DNA from: Quercus robur
Taxonomy: Eukaryota > Streptophyta > Magnoliopsida > Fagales > Fagaceae
DNA length: 64,000 nt
Reading direction: 5' to 3'
Assembly (NCBI RefSeq): GCF_932294415.1
Contig: NC_065538.1
Span: forward strand, 79,373,834 to 79,437,833
Shown: piece after piece, positions 11,441 through 25,583 of the stretch
How the letters are laid out: the number at the start of each line of letters is the position of its first letter
Numbering within the stretch: position 1 is the stretch's first letter
Translations under genes and position numbers: made by a program
The notes under the pieces: model-generated
The model's database searches: none
What the model saw: only the letters and a program-made list of their open reading frames with translations
Told to the model about the DNA's origin: nothing

Positions 11441-13310
11441 ATGGATAGAGGACAGTCATTAATCATACCTCTTTTATTTGATGGCACTAACTATGCATAC
11501 TGGAAAGTACGCATGAGAGCTTTCTTGCAGTCTTTAGATGAGAAAGTGTGGCAAGCTGTAGAGATAGGTTGGACTAAGCCTACAGAAGCGCCAGCTGATT
11601 GGGATGATGCCAAGATTAAGGCGGCAAACTTCAACAGTAGAGCATTGAATGCGTTGTTAAGTGCAGTCACCAATGAGGAGTTTAAGAAGATATCCTCAAC
11701 TGAAACTGCCAAGGAGGCTTGGACCATCCTCTAGACAACCTATAAGGGTACAAAGGCTGTAAAAGATTCAAAAATTCAGAGGCTCACTACAAGCTTTGAA
11801 GAGATAAAAATGGAGGAGGATGAGTCATTTGATGAGTTCTATGCTAAGTTAAAGGACATAGTGAACTCAGCCTTCAATCTTGGGGAAACCATTTCTGAAC
11901 CCAAGATTGTAAGGAAGGTGCTCAGATCTCTACCTGAGAGATTTCATGCCAAGATCACGGCAATAGAGGAATCAAAGGATATTGATAAGATTCATTTGAC
12001 TGAGCTGGTTGGAAACTTGCAGACCTACAAGCTTGGGTTAACAAGGATTGGCAAGACGAGTTAAGGCAAGAGCATGACACTGAAAGCCAAGAACAGTGAG
12101 ACAGATGAGTCTTCTGATGATGAAGATTCCAAAATGAAGTCCTACATCACCAGGCAGTTCAAGAAGTTTATGAAGAATGCAAATGGAAAGTGTTTCGACA
12201 AAGACCGCAGGCAATCCAGTTCTTCTCAGTTTAAAGGTCAAGACAAAGGGAAGAAGGATGCTAAGGAAGGTGGTCAGTACACTGTTCCCGCAGGACCTAA
12301 GTGCTTTGGCTATCAAGGCTTTGGTCACATGAAGCATGAGTGTCCTACATATCTCAAGAGCATTGGGAAGAGCAAGACATTTGCTGTTACCCTAAGTGAC
12401 ACCGAGCCTGAAGATGATTCCGACAATGAGGATGACAGAATCTTAAATGCCTTCACAACCACTGTTAATCTTACTGATGGGATTGTTGAAGATGTGGTTG
12501 AAGAAGAGGAATTGGTGGAATCTAAGTTTGAGAAGATGGATGATCAAGATGACATTCATACAGCCTATGAAAAACTGTACAAGCTTTCTAAGAAGCATGA
12601 GAAACTGTATAGACTAACCACCAAGAAGTTCAGTGATGTGGAACTTGACCGTGAGGAGCTTTCCACAAAATTTGATGAGGCTAATCAGACCATTGGAGCA
12701 CTGAGGTTTGAGAACAATTTCTTGGTTGAGAAGACCTAGAAGCTTAAAGCAGAGCTGTGTCAAGTCAGAGCTCAACTGGAAAGGACTTCAAGTGCAAAGC
12801 TAGCTGAGATGCTAAGCATTCAAAAATCTGCTTCAGATCGAACAAGTTTAGGGTATGGTCTCTCTTCCTCTAATATTGCTTCTTCTAGTACTACTGTTTT
12901 TATTTTTCCTGCTAATAATGTTAAAATTGAGAATAATGAGATTAAAATTGAATTAGCTAGTGAGAACATAGACAAGGGTAAATCTATCTTAGGAGCATCC
13001 CTTAAGCTTGAGAAGAAAGATGTTAAAAACCTTAGGGCTAAGAAGGCTGACTCTTAAAAGCTTAAACAAAAGTGGAGCTGCCGGTCATACTCGACCAAAT
13101 TGCTACAAGTGGCTTGCCACTCAATAGAGTAACAACATGATAGCATCTGGGAACTAGAATCAACTTCAATCCTCTCTTGCTCCCTTTGGAGATCTTCTCA
13201 AAGTCCTTATATTCCTTTCGAACTTGAACGGTTTTTCTCCCTCACCTTCGGTTCAAGGGTTTAATCAAAGGAAAGGTTCTTCTAGGGTGTGGAAGGAAAA
13301 TGGTTTCAAG
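11441..13310 (+). pseudogene. Copia gag polyprotein region (fossil)
   Basis: The N-terminal part (FDGTNYAYWKVRMRAFLQS; EEFKKISSTETAKEAW) is the UBN2/Retrotran_gag_2 domain of Copia elements. A CCHC-like knuckle (KCFGYQGFGHMKHEC) lies at about 12295-12345. It is followed by an acidic, coiled-coil-like stretch (12400-12740). The tail GHTRPNCYKW lies near 13088-13115. This is the structural protein that would package the element RNA. It is broken in several places and cannot be read through. Confidence 0.75.
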
Positions 13311-14439
13311 TGATTCTGTCACTTTTCTCTCTCTCTTCTTGTTTTTATGTGTGCATTACTTATGTGTTTTGCTTTCAAGTTTTGAGTCAGTCTAGTTTTT
13401 ATGCTTTGGTTGTTTAACATGTTTTTGTTTGGTTATTTTTTAGTTTTTCTTTGTTTTGTTTTTCATATAAAAAAAAATTGAAAAATTAGAAAAAATACAA
13501 AAACAATGTGTGTTTTGTGTACATTGGTACTTGTGTACCTTGGATGGCCATTGAAATAAAGTCTTCTAAATTTTGTATCATTTGTAGCTTAGATGAGCAT
13601 CTCTATGTATAACTAAGCAAGTGAACTTTGTGGCTCTTGTTAGTGATGAGTAAGATTAAGTTGTCTCTTGTATTTAACACTCATATCATTCTTTCTGACG
13701 GGAAGGACTAGAAAATCCTAAGAGAAAGACATAAATAACCATCTCACCACTGTTACTCGCCAATCATAATATGACACTTGTATGCTTCGGCATAGCAAAA
13801 GTGCAGTGTCAATGACATTTATGTGCTTAGGCATAGCAAAATTGGAATGTCAAATATCATTGAGTATTTCTTTTCTTTCTCTAATATACTCATGCATGAT
13901 ATGCTTAAAAGAAAAAATATGTAAAAGATAAAAAAAAAGAAGAAGCAAAAAGATAAAAAATGCTTTAAAAATGATTGCAAGCGTGTATTTTAGGAGATGT
14001 GGGAGTTATAGGATGTACCTCGAAGGTGATAGTCCCCATCAAGCAGTTATGATTGTGTGTGAGTTAAAGTGAATTTCTCATATCTCAAATCGTTATAACT
14101 TGTATGCACATATGCAATCTTGCGATATTTTTCACACACAACATGCAATATTCTTTGCTATTCTTGATATATGTGCATGTACAATGTGATTTGGCCATCA
14201 CAAGGTTTTACATGTGTTAATGTATGCTCACTAAACTGTCTTGACTTGTTTTTTTTTGAAATATAAAATTGGTTAGATTTGTTTAGTGTGTGTGTGTGTG
14301 TTGTTGACGATCCATGTGCTTAAAATTTTTATTGAGAGATGATTTTGAGAGCTTAATATGTTGATTGAATCATTGGTTGAGTTACATGTTGGATTGCATT
14401 CATGTTTGTGTTTTTCATATCTCGAAAAACTGGTTTTAA

Positions 14440-14820
14440 AAGCTTGCTTGACACCTCCTCGATACCTTGCTATCTGTCGAGCCTTTTCAGCTTTTTCTCA
14501 TCGCAATCCCGACAGCTTCTCGACACCTGGTGGATCGATCGAGAATGCTTCTGCCTCCTCGATAGCTTCTCGACACCTATTGGATCGATCGAGATTCTGA
14601 TCTAGTATCTGATGATTTGTTCCTTAATACCTCTTCGATACCTATATCTGTCGATGACCATTTTCTCGACACCTTCCTCGACGGATGTCTCGACACCTTC
14701 ATCTCTCGAGATTTACTGGTACACTATTTAAGCTCCCTGTGCGATCCGGAACTCATTTCGCTCGATCTCTCTCTCGATACTTCTCTGATATCTCTCCCAA
14801 ACTCTCTCATCTCACTCTAA
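14440..14820. repeat. Clustered TCGA-rich short repeats in the retroelement
   Basis: About ten irregular occurrences of CTCGACACCT, CTCGATA and GATCGATCGAG occur within 380 bp. The same vocabulary recurs in the right LTR (GACACCTGCTCGACAGCTTC near 17399). The repeats look like shared regulatory or structural motifs of the element rather than a simple tandem array. Confidence 0.6.
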
Positions 14821-15266
14821 TAATTGTTCCTCAAGGTTTCTTCAAGCTTTTTCAAGATTTTCTTCACTTGGTAAACTTCTAATCCTTTCGCATTCATGCA
14901 TTTCATGTTTTGAAACCTAGGTTTTGGGGTTTTTGAAATTTTTTTGGGGTTTTTCAAAATTGATGAGTTTTTATTGAAATTTTGGGATGAGTTTACACTT
15001 AAATGAGTTTAAAACCTCATACATTGCATCACATTAGCATTATAATGGTATTGTCATGCATTTAGATGTGTGCTATCTATTTGTGTGTTGATAGATTTGG
15101 ATTGGGCTGAGCCCACGATGAAATTTCCTTTGCATGTCACATGTTCATGCATTTCTCATGCAATCGTACTCTCCTTTCAATATAATTGTTATATTTAAAA
15201 TTGCTTGGGACTTTTCTGATTGTCTTTCTTTTTCTCCCTCTCTTTCTGTTTACGTTAGTCGTGTCT

Positions 15267-16443
15267 ATGGCACATAAGCGTAAATCCACTCCAGCCTGGA
15301 ACCCTCTTCGTTTCGGAGCTTCTTCATCCTCTAATCCTACTCTGTCTCATATTCGGTTCCGTGATGATGATGCTTTCAAGGCATTTTTGGAGAACTTTTC
15401 TAGACGAGGCATTCATTTGGAAGGCCAAGTCATTCTGTTGGACTTTGCCGACACTGACCTTGCCTCTGTCATTCACAGTAGGGGATGGGAGTCACTGTGT
15501 GATGTCCCGGTCACCTGTCCTCTCGTGTTTATTCAGGAGTTTTACTCCAACATGCACGGGATTGATTGTTCAGTACCTCTTTTCTTCACTCGCGTTAGAG
15601 GTGCGCGCATTCCTATCACACCGCAACTTGTTGCGGATGTGCTTTGGGTCCTTAGGATAGAGTTTCCTGACTATCCTAGTTGTGAGCGTCTGAGGACTGT
15701 GTCCAGGGATGAGCTTATGTTTGCTTTCTGTGAGCGCCCTTATTTTTGGGGTGAGCGTCAGTTTACACCATGTAGACCTTTTGCTAAAGTCTTAGAACAT
15801 GGTGATGACCTTTGTTTTGCATCCACTCTCTCACTATAACTCCATTACAGAGCCTCGTGCTCGATTTTTGTTATCTCTTCTTGAGCATCTTACTATAGAT
15901 TTCCCTTTTCATTTCATTCTTTCTATTATAGATGTTCATCTAGATTCGGCGTCTCGTGATAAGCTCATCTTTCCTTCCGCTATCACGAGCATCTTACGTC
16001 GTTTTTCCGTTCCTTTTCCCTCTTTCGACCATTTCACCATCATGTGTGCCATAGATTACGCTACCGTTAAACGTAGCGAGGCCTAGTTTCGGTTGCGGCA
16101 GTCGAATTCAGCAGCTCCTCCCTCTCGTTCTGCTCCATCCACATCCGCTTCTCCCTTTTCTTCGGGCGAAGTGACTTTAGGAGACATCATGACGCAGTTG
16201 CAGCGTATCGATGCTCGCCTAGATATACTCTCTACGGAGTTGTATCAGGTGAACGTTTGTGTCAGTCGTATTGCACGGCGACAGGTGTCCATGGTTGGTT
16301 TTGCTCTTGAGGCTACTCCTTCACCATCTTCTCCCGTGGTTTCTGATTCTGAGGATGAGGATGATGATGATGATGGTGATGACGATGATGCTTCAGATGA
16401 TGCTGATGGAGATGTTAGCTCTACCGATGAGATGTCTACTTGA
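15267..16443 (+). pseudogene. 'Putative plant transposon protein' type ORF within the retroelement (fossil)
   Basis: It starts MAHKRKSTPAWNP and runs through a globular region with WESLCDVP, FYSNMHGID and FTRVRGARIPITPQLVADVL. These strings recall the plant-specific Transposase_32-like family, which is often found in LTR elements in place of pol. The C-terminal part has a coiled-coil-like segment (DIMTQLQRIDARLDILSTEL) and an acidic D/E-rich tail. The role of the family is unknown. It is broken, with a few interruptions. The family name is from memory and should be read as tentative. Confidence 0.5.
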
Positions 16444-16570
16444 CACTCTTACCCTTTGTCACTCGTGACAAAAAGGGGAAGTAGTTATGGATATAAGAGT
16501 AGTCATTCTTAAGGGGAGAGTTAGTATATGACCATTTTATTAGGGGGAGTGTTGATATGTTTTGAGGGAT

Positions 16571-16814
16571 GTAGTGAGGATAGTATGTATCTTTTCTTTT
16601 CTTTTCTTTCTTTTTAGATACATTATTCTTGTACATGAGGTCTTGTGACCATTTATTGACATGCATTGTACTTTACTCCTATTTATATTTGTGTAGTGAG
16701 GATAGTATGTATCTTTTCTTTTCTTTCTTTTTAGATACATTATTATTGTATATAAGGTCTTGTGACCATTTATTGACATACATTATACTTTACTCCTATT
16801 TATATTTGTGTATA
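16571..16814. repeat. Tandem duplication, 122-bp unit, inside the retroelement
   Basis: Two adjacent copies start GTAGTGAGGATAGTATGTAT (16571 and 16693), include a CT-rich tract, and end near 16814. They lie between the last ORF and the polypurine tract and differ by a few bases. Confidence 0.85.
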
Positions 16815-17128
16815 TTTTTCTTTCACCTGCCCCTTCATGTGTTGTTTCTTTTCTCCCTTTATACACATGCTTCTTATTACTTGTATGCAATCTATTATTT
16901 CTGTTTCACACAAAGATGCCTTGATGAGTTTTGTTTAAAATGTTTCAGAAATATAGGTTGTCAAAGTCTACTTGCCATAAACTCTCTTCTTGCAAAGTTT
17001 TTCAAGAATTTGTGTTAGGATAGATTTTATTGTATTCAACAAGTGAATATGAGTTGAGTGATTTATGACTTCTCTCATATGCTCATTTGTTTGTTGTGGT
17101 TTTGTCACGGATTGCCAAAGGGGGAGAT

Positions 17129-18163
17129 TGTTAGGACATATGTGTTTCATTTGTTAGGAACATATATCACTACTTTACGTAATTGGCTTATCCTTTGAGA
17201 AAACGCACTTTACTTGTATTTGGGTAGATTTAGGATGTGTTTAAATACTTCAAGAAATCATGTTTCAAGATCAAATGTTGAAACTTTCAAGTCTGTCCAA
17301 GAAAACAAATTGATAGTGCAAATTCATTAAAGCTCAACAGCTGTCTTGACAGCTGCATCTATCGAGCTTAAGAAAGCTGTTCAAAGACTGGTGTGCTTGA
17401 CACCTGCTCGACAGCTTCTCGACACCTCTTATCTGTCGAGGTTTAAGAATTTCAGAATTTTGTCTGATTTTCTTAGGATCCGTGAATATGTCTTTGGATT
17501 TTCTTTTCTCCTAACTCTAGACATATAAAAGGATTGTTTTAAGGGCCGTCAAACAGTTCACAAGTTACATAAGCATTGAGCAAACTCTGTTCAAGCAAAT
17601 TGTGACTGGAGACGAAACTTTTACCCTAGTTCATCTCTTTCTCTTGAAGAAGTTGCTGTGTATGTGCACCATAAAGTTTTATGACCAAGTATCTTCTTGA
17701 TCTTTATCATGTGGATGAACTGAAGAACTTTGCAACCAACAACCTTCTTAGTTGGTGATTGAAGTCGCGTACTGGGATCCGCGTAATTGGTTAGTCAAGT
17801 ACTTAGGAGTCGTGCATCAGAAAGGGGAACTGTCACTACAGAACAAGTCCAATTGGGTATTGGGGTAAGAGTTCAATCGTAGGTTGGTAAGGTACTTGGG
17901 ATTCCTTTACTTATAACTGCTTGTTGTGATAATAGTGGAGTTTCGGGAGTGGTGACTTGAAAATCACCCGGTGGGGTTTTTGCCGTTAGGTTTTCCCAAT
18001 TTGTAAACAAATCACCGTGTTATTTATTTTCCGCTGCATAATTAGTTTATTGGTGATTTGTTTGTGCTACCATGTGTTTGCATGATAAATTAATTAATTA
18101 ATAACTTGACTAATTAATTAATTAATTTCTATCATAAGGGATCATTTAATTTGTGGCCTATCA
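17129..18163 (+). repeat. Right LTR of the chimeric retroelement
   Basis: It begins TGTTAGGACATATG right after the polypurine tract and ends GTGGCCTATCA. The final ~75 bp match 11293-11367. The sequence after it is terpene synthase exon 3 (GGGAATCATCCAG), which fixes the border to the base. Confidence 0.75.
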
Positions 18164-19547
<1,384 letters not shown>

Positions 19548-20177
19548 AATTTAAGAGGAGAAAGTATCAAGTCTCCGTATTTCAAGAGTACCTAATAATT
19601 TGCATTAATAAAAACGTGTCATTTTATTGTTTTGTATTCTAATAAGAGTAGCGTTTATTACACAAATTTTGTTACACACACATTTATGCACAAATGAAAA
19701 ATCAAGTGAAATTGTGACTTGAAGTCTCAATTTTCAAGTTGAAAATTATTACTTTAAGTCACAATTTCAATTGCTTTTCATGTGTGTATAACAACTTATG
19801 TAATAACTTTCATCCTTCCAATAATGCAGTGTATTGTGATTTGTAACTTGAATCGGTATCTAGGTTAAGTCATAAGTGTATGGTCTTGTCCTTACCATGC
19901 AAAATAAGTGTGATGGGTTTGTAAAGCATTTTACATTATGTAATAAAAGCGTCTTATCTTGTGTGTGGAATTCCCCTCCTTTTAAACAAATATGTTTGAT
20001 GTTTCGTTTTATACATTGAAGTGTATGTATCCATTATGATTTCCTACAGTTTACTAGGAACTCTAAAGTTGTGGGCCATGTGGCTAAAGCTTAAAATGGC
20101 ATGAATCTTGGCTAAAACAATCAATTTCTCACACGCACCATAACAATTTGCGGTATTTTGCACTTAAATTTATATTT

Positions 20178-20226
<49 letters not shown>

Positions 20227-20491
20227 TAATAAATTTATACATATTTTGTTTATATACATACACATACAGGATAATCAGACTAGCTCAATACAAATTAAGG
20301 CCTAATGAAAAAATTTAAATGAGCATTTTTATATTTGAATATCACTTAAATAATATTCAATTTATTGTCATCAATTTAGTTAATGTTCTATATTTTTATT
20401 TTTATTTAAAATCCATTATTCTCATGGTTTAATATAACTAATTCATTTGAATGATACTAAATATTTTACAAAATTTAATGAATTATTTCAA
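19548..20491. other. 3' flank of TPS pseudogene A
   Basis: The stretch to about 20000 is homologous to the 3' flank of the intact TPS (48453-48850; for example GTGATTTGTAACTTGAATCG), so the duplication unit included several hundred bases downstream of the stop. An (AT)n tract of about 40 bp lies at 20183-20222. The final 13 bp match the ANR intron at 4636-4648. No gene. Confidence 0.65.
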
Positions 20492-21370
20492 CTAGTCGTT
20501 AACCCGTGTGATGCACGGGATATTTAAATAAAAATTAAATATATTTATTTTGTTCAAGGTATTGACTTGAAAATATATGAAAATAAAAAAAAATTATTCA
20601 AAATAAAAGTTCACATAAAAATAAAAATAAACACAAACTTGTAAAAACCTAAAACAACATAATTTCAAAAGATCGCAAAAGTAATACATGTAAAATTTCA
20701 TAAACATAGAAGAGTAGGTGTTATCAATGCTAGTTGAACGTTACTTTATGAACACCACCATAAGTTGAATAAGCAAATCTATCATTGTACATAGACATTT
20801 GTCCATTTACATAGTCCATATTTCTATGGTTTATGAACTGGTTTTGCAACTGTGTATGTGAAACTCATGAGATGTTTGTCTTCTTGTCCTCATTTCCTCC
20901 ATGAAAGCAAGATCATAATTGAATTGAGTTATCTACTTTTTGTTGATACTAAATCAAACCTTTCATACCTCTAGGAAATATCGGCAACCCCTTCAATTAG
21001 AAAAACAGTCCCAATAATTTAAAGCAAAATCATCAACACCCTTTTAAAATGATTGGAATGTGTAAACCATTTTAAAATTAGAATCTATATTTGCTTAAAG
21101 GATTAGACAATGGTGTTTTTTCTCCAAAAAGTTGTTTACATATTTTCAAAAAGTCAATTCTCAATGCATATGATGCTGTCAAGAGTCACCACATATGTTA
21201 GTAGTTCAATGTAAAATTTTGAGAGAATGACCATAAGAGATCCCATGCATGCAATCTAATAATGTTGTAAAAATTTAAATATTTTTGCTTTCTTTCGCCG
21301 ACAATGTAATTTATTTGAGATTCTAACTTGAACTTGATTTCCTTCAACAACCAAATAGAATTCTTTTTTT

Positions 21371-21397
21371 TTGGGGGGGGGGGGGGGTGGGGGGGAG
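21371..21397. repeat. Poly-G tract (G-quadruplex-prone) inside the Helitron
   Basis: A run of 15 G, one T, then seven G follows a T-run. It is exceptional in this AT-rich window, may form a G-quadruplex, and is prone to sequencing length error. Confidence 0.7.
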
Positions 21398-21959
21398 AGA
21401 AAAAAACAAAGCCCAAACAGCTATATGAAGAAGATGCCCAAACCCCAACCAAAATAAAAACCTAAAACTATATGTATTCTATTGCTACACTTTCTTAGTA
21501 ACCAAACAGAAATCATTATTAAAAAAAATTGCAATGACACAAAAAGAGAGAAGGTTTAAAAGAAACCTCATATAATACGTGAAGGTACTCATCAGAATCC
21601 ATTGCCAGCCCATGTAGAGAATACTTGTAGTCAACAACATTGCAAGGCTGCAAGCAATTTGCTATACAGATTAAGATCATTCCTCAAGAAAATTTTATCT
21701 AAAATGAGTGAGAGAGGAATGGGAAGGGACATAAATCATAAATTTGAACATCTTGTTTGGACTACATGATCTATATTATTAATTTAAAATTTCAAAGTTT
21801 CCTGGCTTTCATATGAAAGGTTGATAGAGCCACACATCAAGAAAGTTAGGATTTTGAACATAATAAAGAATTGTATCAATGTACTAAATAGTTCATCATC
21901 ATTGTGTAGAAAAACCATCAAATTTAAAAGGGATTAATTCTGAAACTATTGTATCAACA

Positions 21960-24185
21960 TACCATCCACCTACCATATTTTGGGTTATCATCTCTAATCA
22001 CTCTTTAAAATTTTGTGGTTGCCTATGCTTCTAGCCAACAAAAAATTATGTTTTCCACCATTAAACAATATTCTCAATTTTGCAAATATTCTAAAACCTA
22101 CCAATTTCATTGAAGAAACCACAATACACTCTCAATAGTTCCATCACTATAAACAATACAACAAACTGAGCTATACAAAATCTTGGTAACACAAATCTCA
22201 TAAATGATGTAATGGCATATTACCAGAGGTAAAAAACAACAAATTTTTAATCCAAATGGATAGTCTATCTATAAGTTGGAGTACGCATATCTATAAGCCT
22301 ATCCTAGTTCAATTGAAAAGGAATCTAAAATTTGGTGGAGGGCTCCTGAGTTGAACAATTGTATAGGATAAAACAGGAGAAAAAAGAAAATAAAAATAAT
22401 GAGACAAAGTTCAGAAGAAAAAAAAAACATTTATATACAATACATTTTTAATTGATAAATAGTAATAAGAATCAAACATAGCTTACCTTGATTAAATCAA
22501 CAATAGAGCATCACATTTCTTACCTATCTTCCTCCTTACGACTCTCCATGTATTATGGCTTCTAGAACTCATAAGAAATTTCATCAAACACCTTGTGTAC
22601 ATGTAAAAGAAACAATACTTAATGAAAGTGAACATTATTAAAAATGTCTATACTCAACTTTAAAATAGTAGCATAATAGTTATAAATCATTACAAAACTA
22701 CAAATGTAACAGAAAAAATTCCAAAGCATGTATCTATTAGTACTTCCAAATTTGCTATCTAAGCCCATATCTGACAGATCAAATAGCTTTAGTGAATTTC
22801 TCAAACAATTGGCTCAATCTAAAATACAAATAGATTGTACAATAATAACCTTATCAATTGGGATGGCTCCCACTGTTCGTTTCAAAGATTCAACTTAAAT
22901 TTATCAAGGACAACCAAAGAAAAATCACAAAATTAACACTAAATGTATTATGACTTTGAGAAAAAAAAAATAGTAATGAATTGCTAATGGTGATGATTTG
23001 GAAGGGAAAAAAAAAAAAAACTTTATAGGAAAAAAATAATATGAAGGAATTACGTGTGTATGCTTTGAAGCTACTACCATCTCTATCAAAATTTTAAGGA
23101 GAAAATATAATAAAATATATTGATAAAAAATAAGATAAACTACATAATTGATGTAACGGTTTCGTTAATGTCAAAGTGAAAAAATAATATTCACTACTAA
23201 AACAACTCAAAGATAAGAAAAGAAAAAATTTCATTCCTAAATAGCATTTACTTAGTATATTATATCATCCATACCATCTGGTCACCACTTCCATTATGGG
23301 TTATCATCTCTAACCACCCTTGAAATTTTGTGGTTGTCTATTCTTCCTGCCCAACACAAAATTCTGTTTCCTACCATTAAACAAACTTCACAACTTTGCA
23401 GATAATTCTTGTCATCTTTAGAGATCTTAAACCAACTATTGTCATTGCAGAAACCAAAATACACACTTAGTTGTTCCACCACTATAAACTATACAACAAA
23501 TTGAGCTACAACAAATCTTGGTAACACAAAATCTCATAAAGGATGTAAAAGCATATTCCAGAAGGTAAATTTTTAATACATGTTTTCTTAAAGAATACAA
23601 TCATATGAAACTTGAAAGCAAGTTCAAAGAATAGGTGTAGCACATAAAAGCCAGTCATTTGTTTTAAGTTAGAGAAACAAAATCCATCCTGGTTCAATTA
23701 AAAAAGCATAAGAAAAATGAGTGGAGTTCTTTAGACTATTTATATAAACCATTCGTGCTATCCCTCATCCAAAATCATATATGGACCTTTTATATATCAT
23801 ACCTACATATTGAATCATAACAATTTTGTAACCAAGGGCCTATTATTAACATTCAATACTTTACCATCAGATCTGAAGCAAAAACCACAGCAGCCAATTC
23901 CAAATCATGAGTTTGGGTAATTTTTGTTCAAAATTCTTTAATTTTCTAGAGGCATAAGCAACCTAGCCAGTCATGTTTTTACATCGCAAAAAAATGACAT
24001 TGAAAAACTAAGGCCGACAAACACATCTCAACCTGATTAAATCACCAACATAGCATCACATTCTTTAATTATCTTCTTCCTTACCAATCTCCATGTAATA
24101 TGACTCCTAGAATAACTATTAAAAAAAAAAAAATTACATAGGAATTTTATCAAACAACTTATGTTCATGTAAGAGAGATGGGAAT
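21960..24185. repeat. Internal direct repeat of the Helitron
   Basis: Segments at about 21960-22620 and 23285-24185 share order and sequence: GGGTTATCATCTCTAA, TTTTGTGGTTG, CTTGGTAACACAAA, a spacer, then GATTAAATCA and TCTCCATGTA. They are clearly diverged, so the duplication is old. The region between and around them shows no recognisable gene. Confidence 0.65.
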
Positions 24186-25550
24186 ACTAAACACATCCAG
24201 ACACAAACACACCATGAAATAAATCATTAAAAAAATCAAACCTATATCTCAAACGGAATTATATCAAAATCTCCTCCAAGACTCCACCAAACCCACATAT
24301 CTATCATGCTTAGAATTGGGACCATAGGCACTTGAAACACTGACTTGTATTGATCATCCACACATCCAAACTTACATAAACTGAATAATTTCCCACAGCT
24401 CCATCAAATTTCTCTACTATTCTTCTAGTCCACAACAATAGCAACCCAAGAGAGGCCCCTAAAGCTCCAAAGTAACACCAGTCCACAGACTAATAATTAA
24501 TATGGTAAATTATTGTTACAATAGTGCAGCCAAAAAAAAAAAAAAAAAAAACAATTGTACAATACTATCAACTATTACCAAAACTATCTAAATAAATGTT
24601 GTTTTCTACAATATAAACCTATCCCACCATCAATACCAATCCCAATATCTAACATATGAATCATAAAAGAATTTCAAATACACAATCTCAAAGAATTAGA
24701 AATTAAAATTCCTTAAGAATTTTGAATTTAAATCCCCAAACTATACACTAAAATCAAGTTTTTAAGGGGTAGTCACATGAACCTAGATAAAAATTCACAA
24801 AATTAAATCCAAAAAAATTGAAGAATTATAAAGAGAGCAATAAAAATTCAGAATTATAAAGCGAGCAAAAAAATTTTAGAAGAGAGGAATGAAAGATACA
24901 AATTTTCAGCCGTGAGTTGCATGGTAACAAATAATCCCTAAAAAAACATTATTTATATTATAACATAGGGTTATGGATTCCTAATCAAATTTGGTTAGGG
25001 TTATGGATTCCTAATCAAAATATTACGAAATACCCAAATCGGAAAATTAAACATTTACATTTATTAGGAAAATTATAAAAATAAAATATGTTAATGGTAT
25101 AAAAATTATTTACTAGCAGTGGCAGTGCTTGATTTGATTTTCTCTTCAAGCTCTGTTGTGGTCCCATCGTCACTTTCGCTTCCGGAAAAACTCTCCGACT
25201 GTGAAACCATAGTTGTATGTATCGCCGAAGGACCAAACCATATGGTTGGTGATGCCTTCTTTCTATCTCGGACCTAACCGTGTGGGGATGGCTTCTTGGC
25301 AGGATTGATTTTCATTGTTGGGTTTTGGTGATGGAGACGGTAGAGAAATAGAGAAGAGAGAGGAACGGCAGAGGCTTCTTTTTGCGTTATGTTTTTTTAT
25401 TTTTTGGTTTTTATTGGGTTTTAGAAAAGGTTTTTTTTTTTTTTTTTTGTGCTTACTTTTATTTTTTTTTTAAGAAAAGTTTTTTACTGTTTTTTTTTTT
25501 TTTAAATACTTTGCTGATGTGGAAAATTGTGGGAGCTTCAAAGGCTTTGG

Positions 25551-25583
<33 letters not shown>

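Larger units (their letters stand above)
11293..18163 (+). mobile_element. Chimeric, non-autonomous LTR retroelement (Copia gag + plant-transposon-type ORF), broken
   Basis: A primer-binding site complementary to initiator tRNA-Met (TGGTATCAGAGC, 11370-11381) follows a left end whose last ~75 bp match the right LTR end. A polypurine tract (about 17114-17127) precedes a 1035-bp right LTR (17129-18163, TG...CA). Between them are a Copia gag with zinc knuckle, then a long non-coding or spacer part, then an unrelated ORF resembling the 'putative plant transposon protein' family. No protease, integrase, reverse transcriptase or RNase H is recognisable. The left terminal repeat is much shorter than the right one. 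The coding parts carry a handful of breaks, and the element looks old. Its right end lies inside a terpene synthase exon. Confidence 0.75.
20492..25583 (-). mobile_element. Non-autonomous Helitron, 5.1 kb
   Basis: Read on the minus strand it starts TCTATATATATATATATA (25583 downward) and ends with hairpin CCCGTGCATCACACGGG, then TTAACGACTAG, at 20492. It sits between host A and T with no duplication. The flanks TTTCAA and TTATGGTTTTGAG join perfectly into the uninterrupted ANR intron 5 sequence at 4643-4661, so the empty site is present in this same window. I see no Rep/helicase protein. The interior has a ~0.7-0.9 kb segment repeated in direct orientation (about 21960-22620 and 23285-24185), probably captured sequence. 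Short minus-strand ORFs there are not recognisable. Confidence 0.88.
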
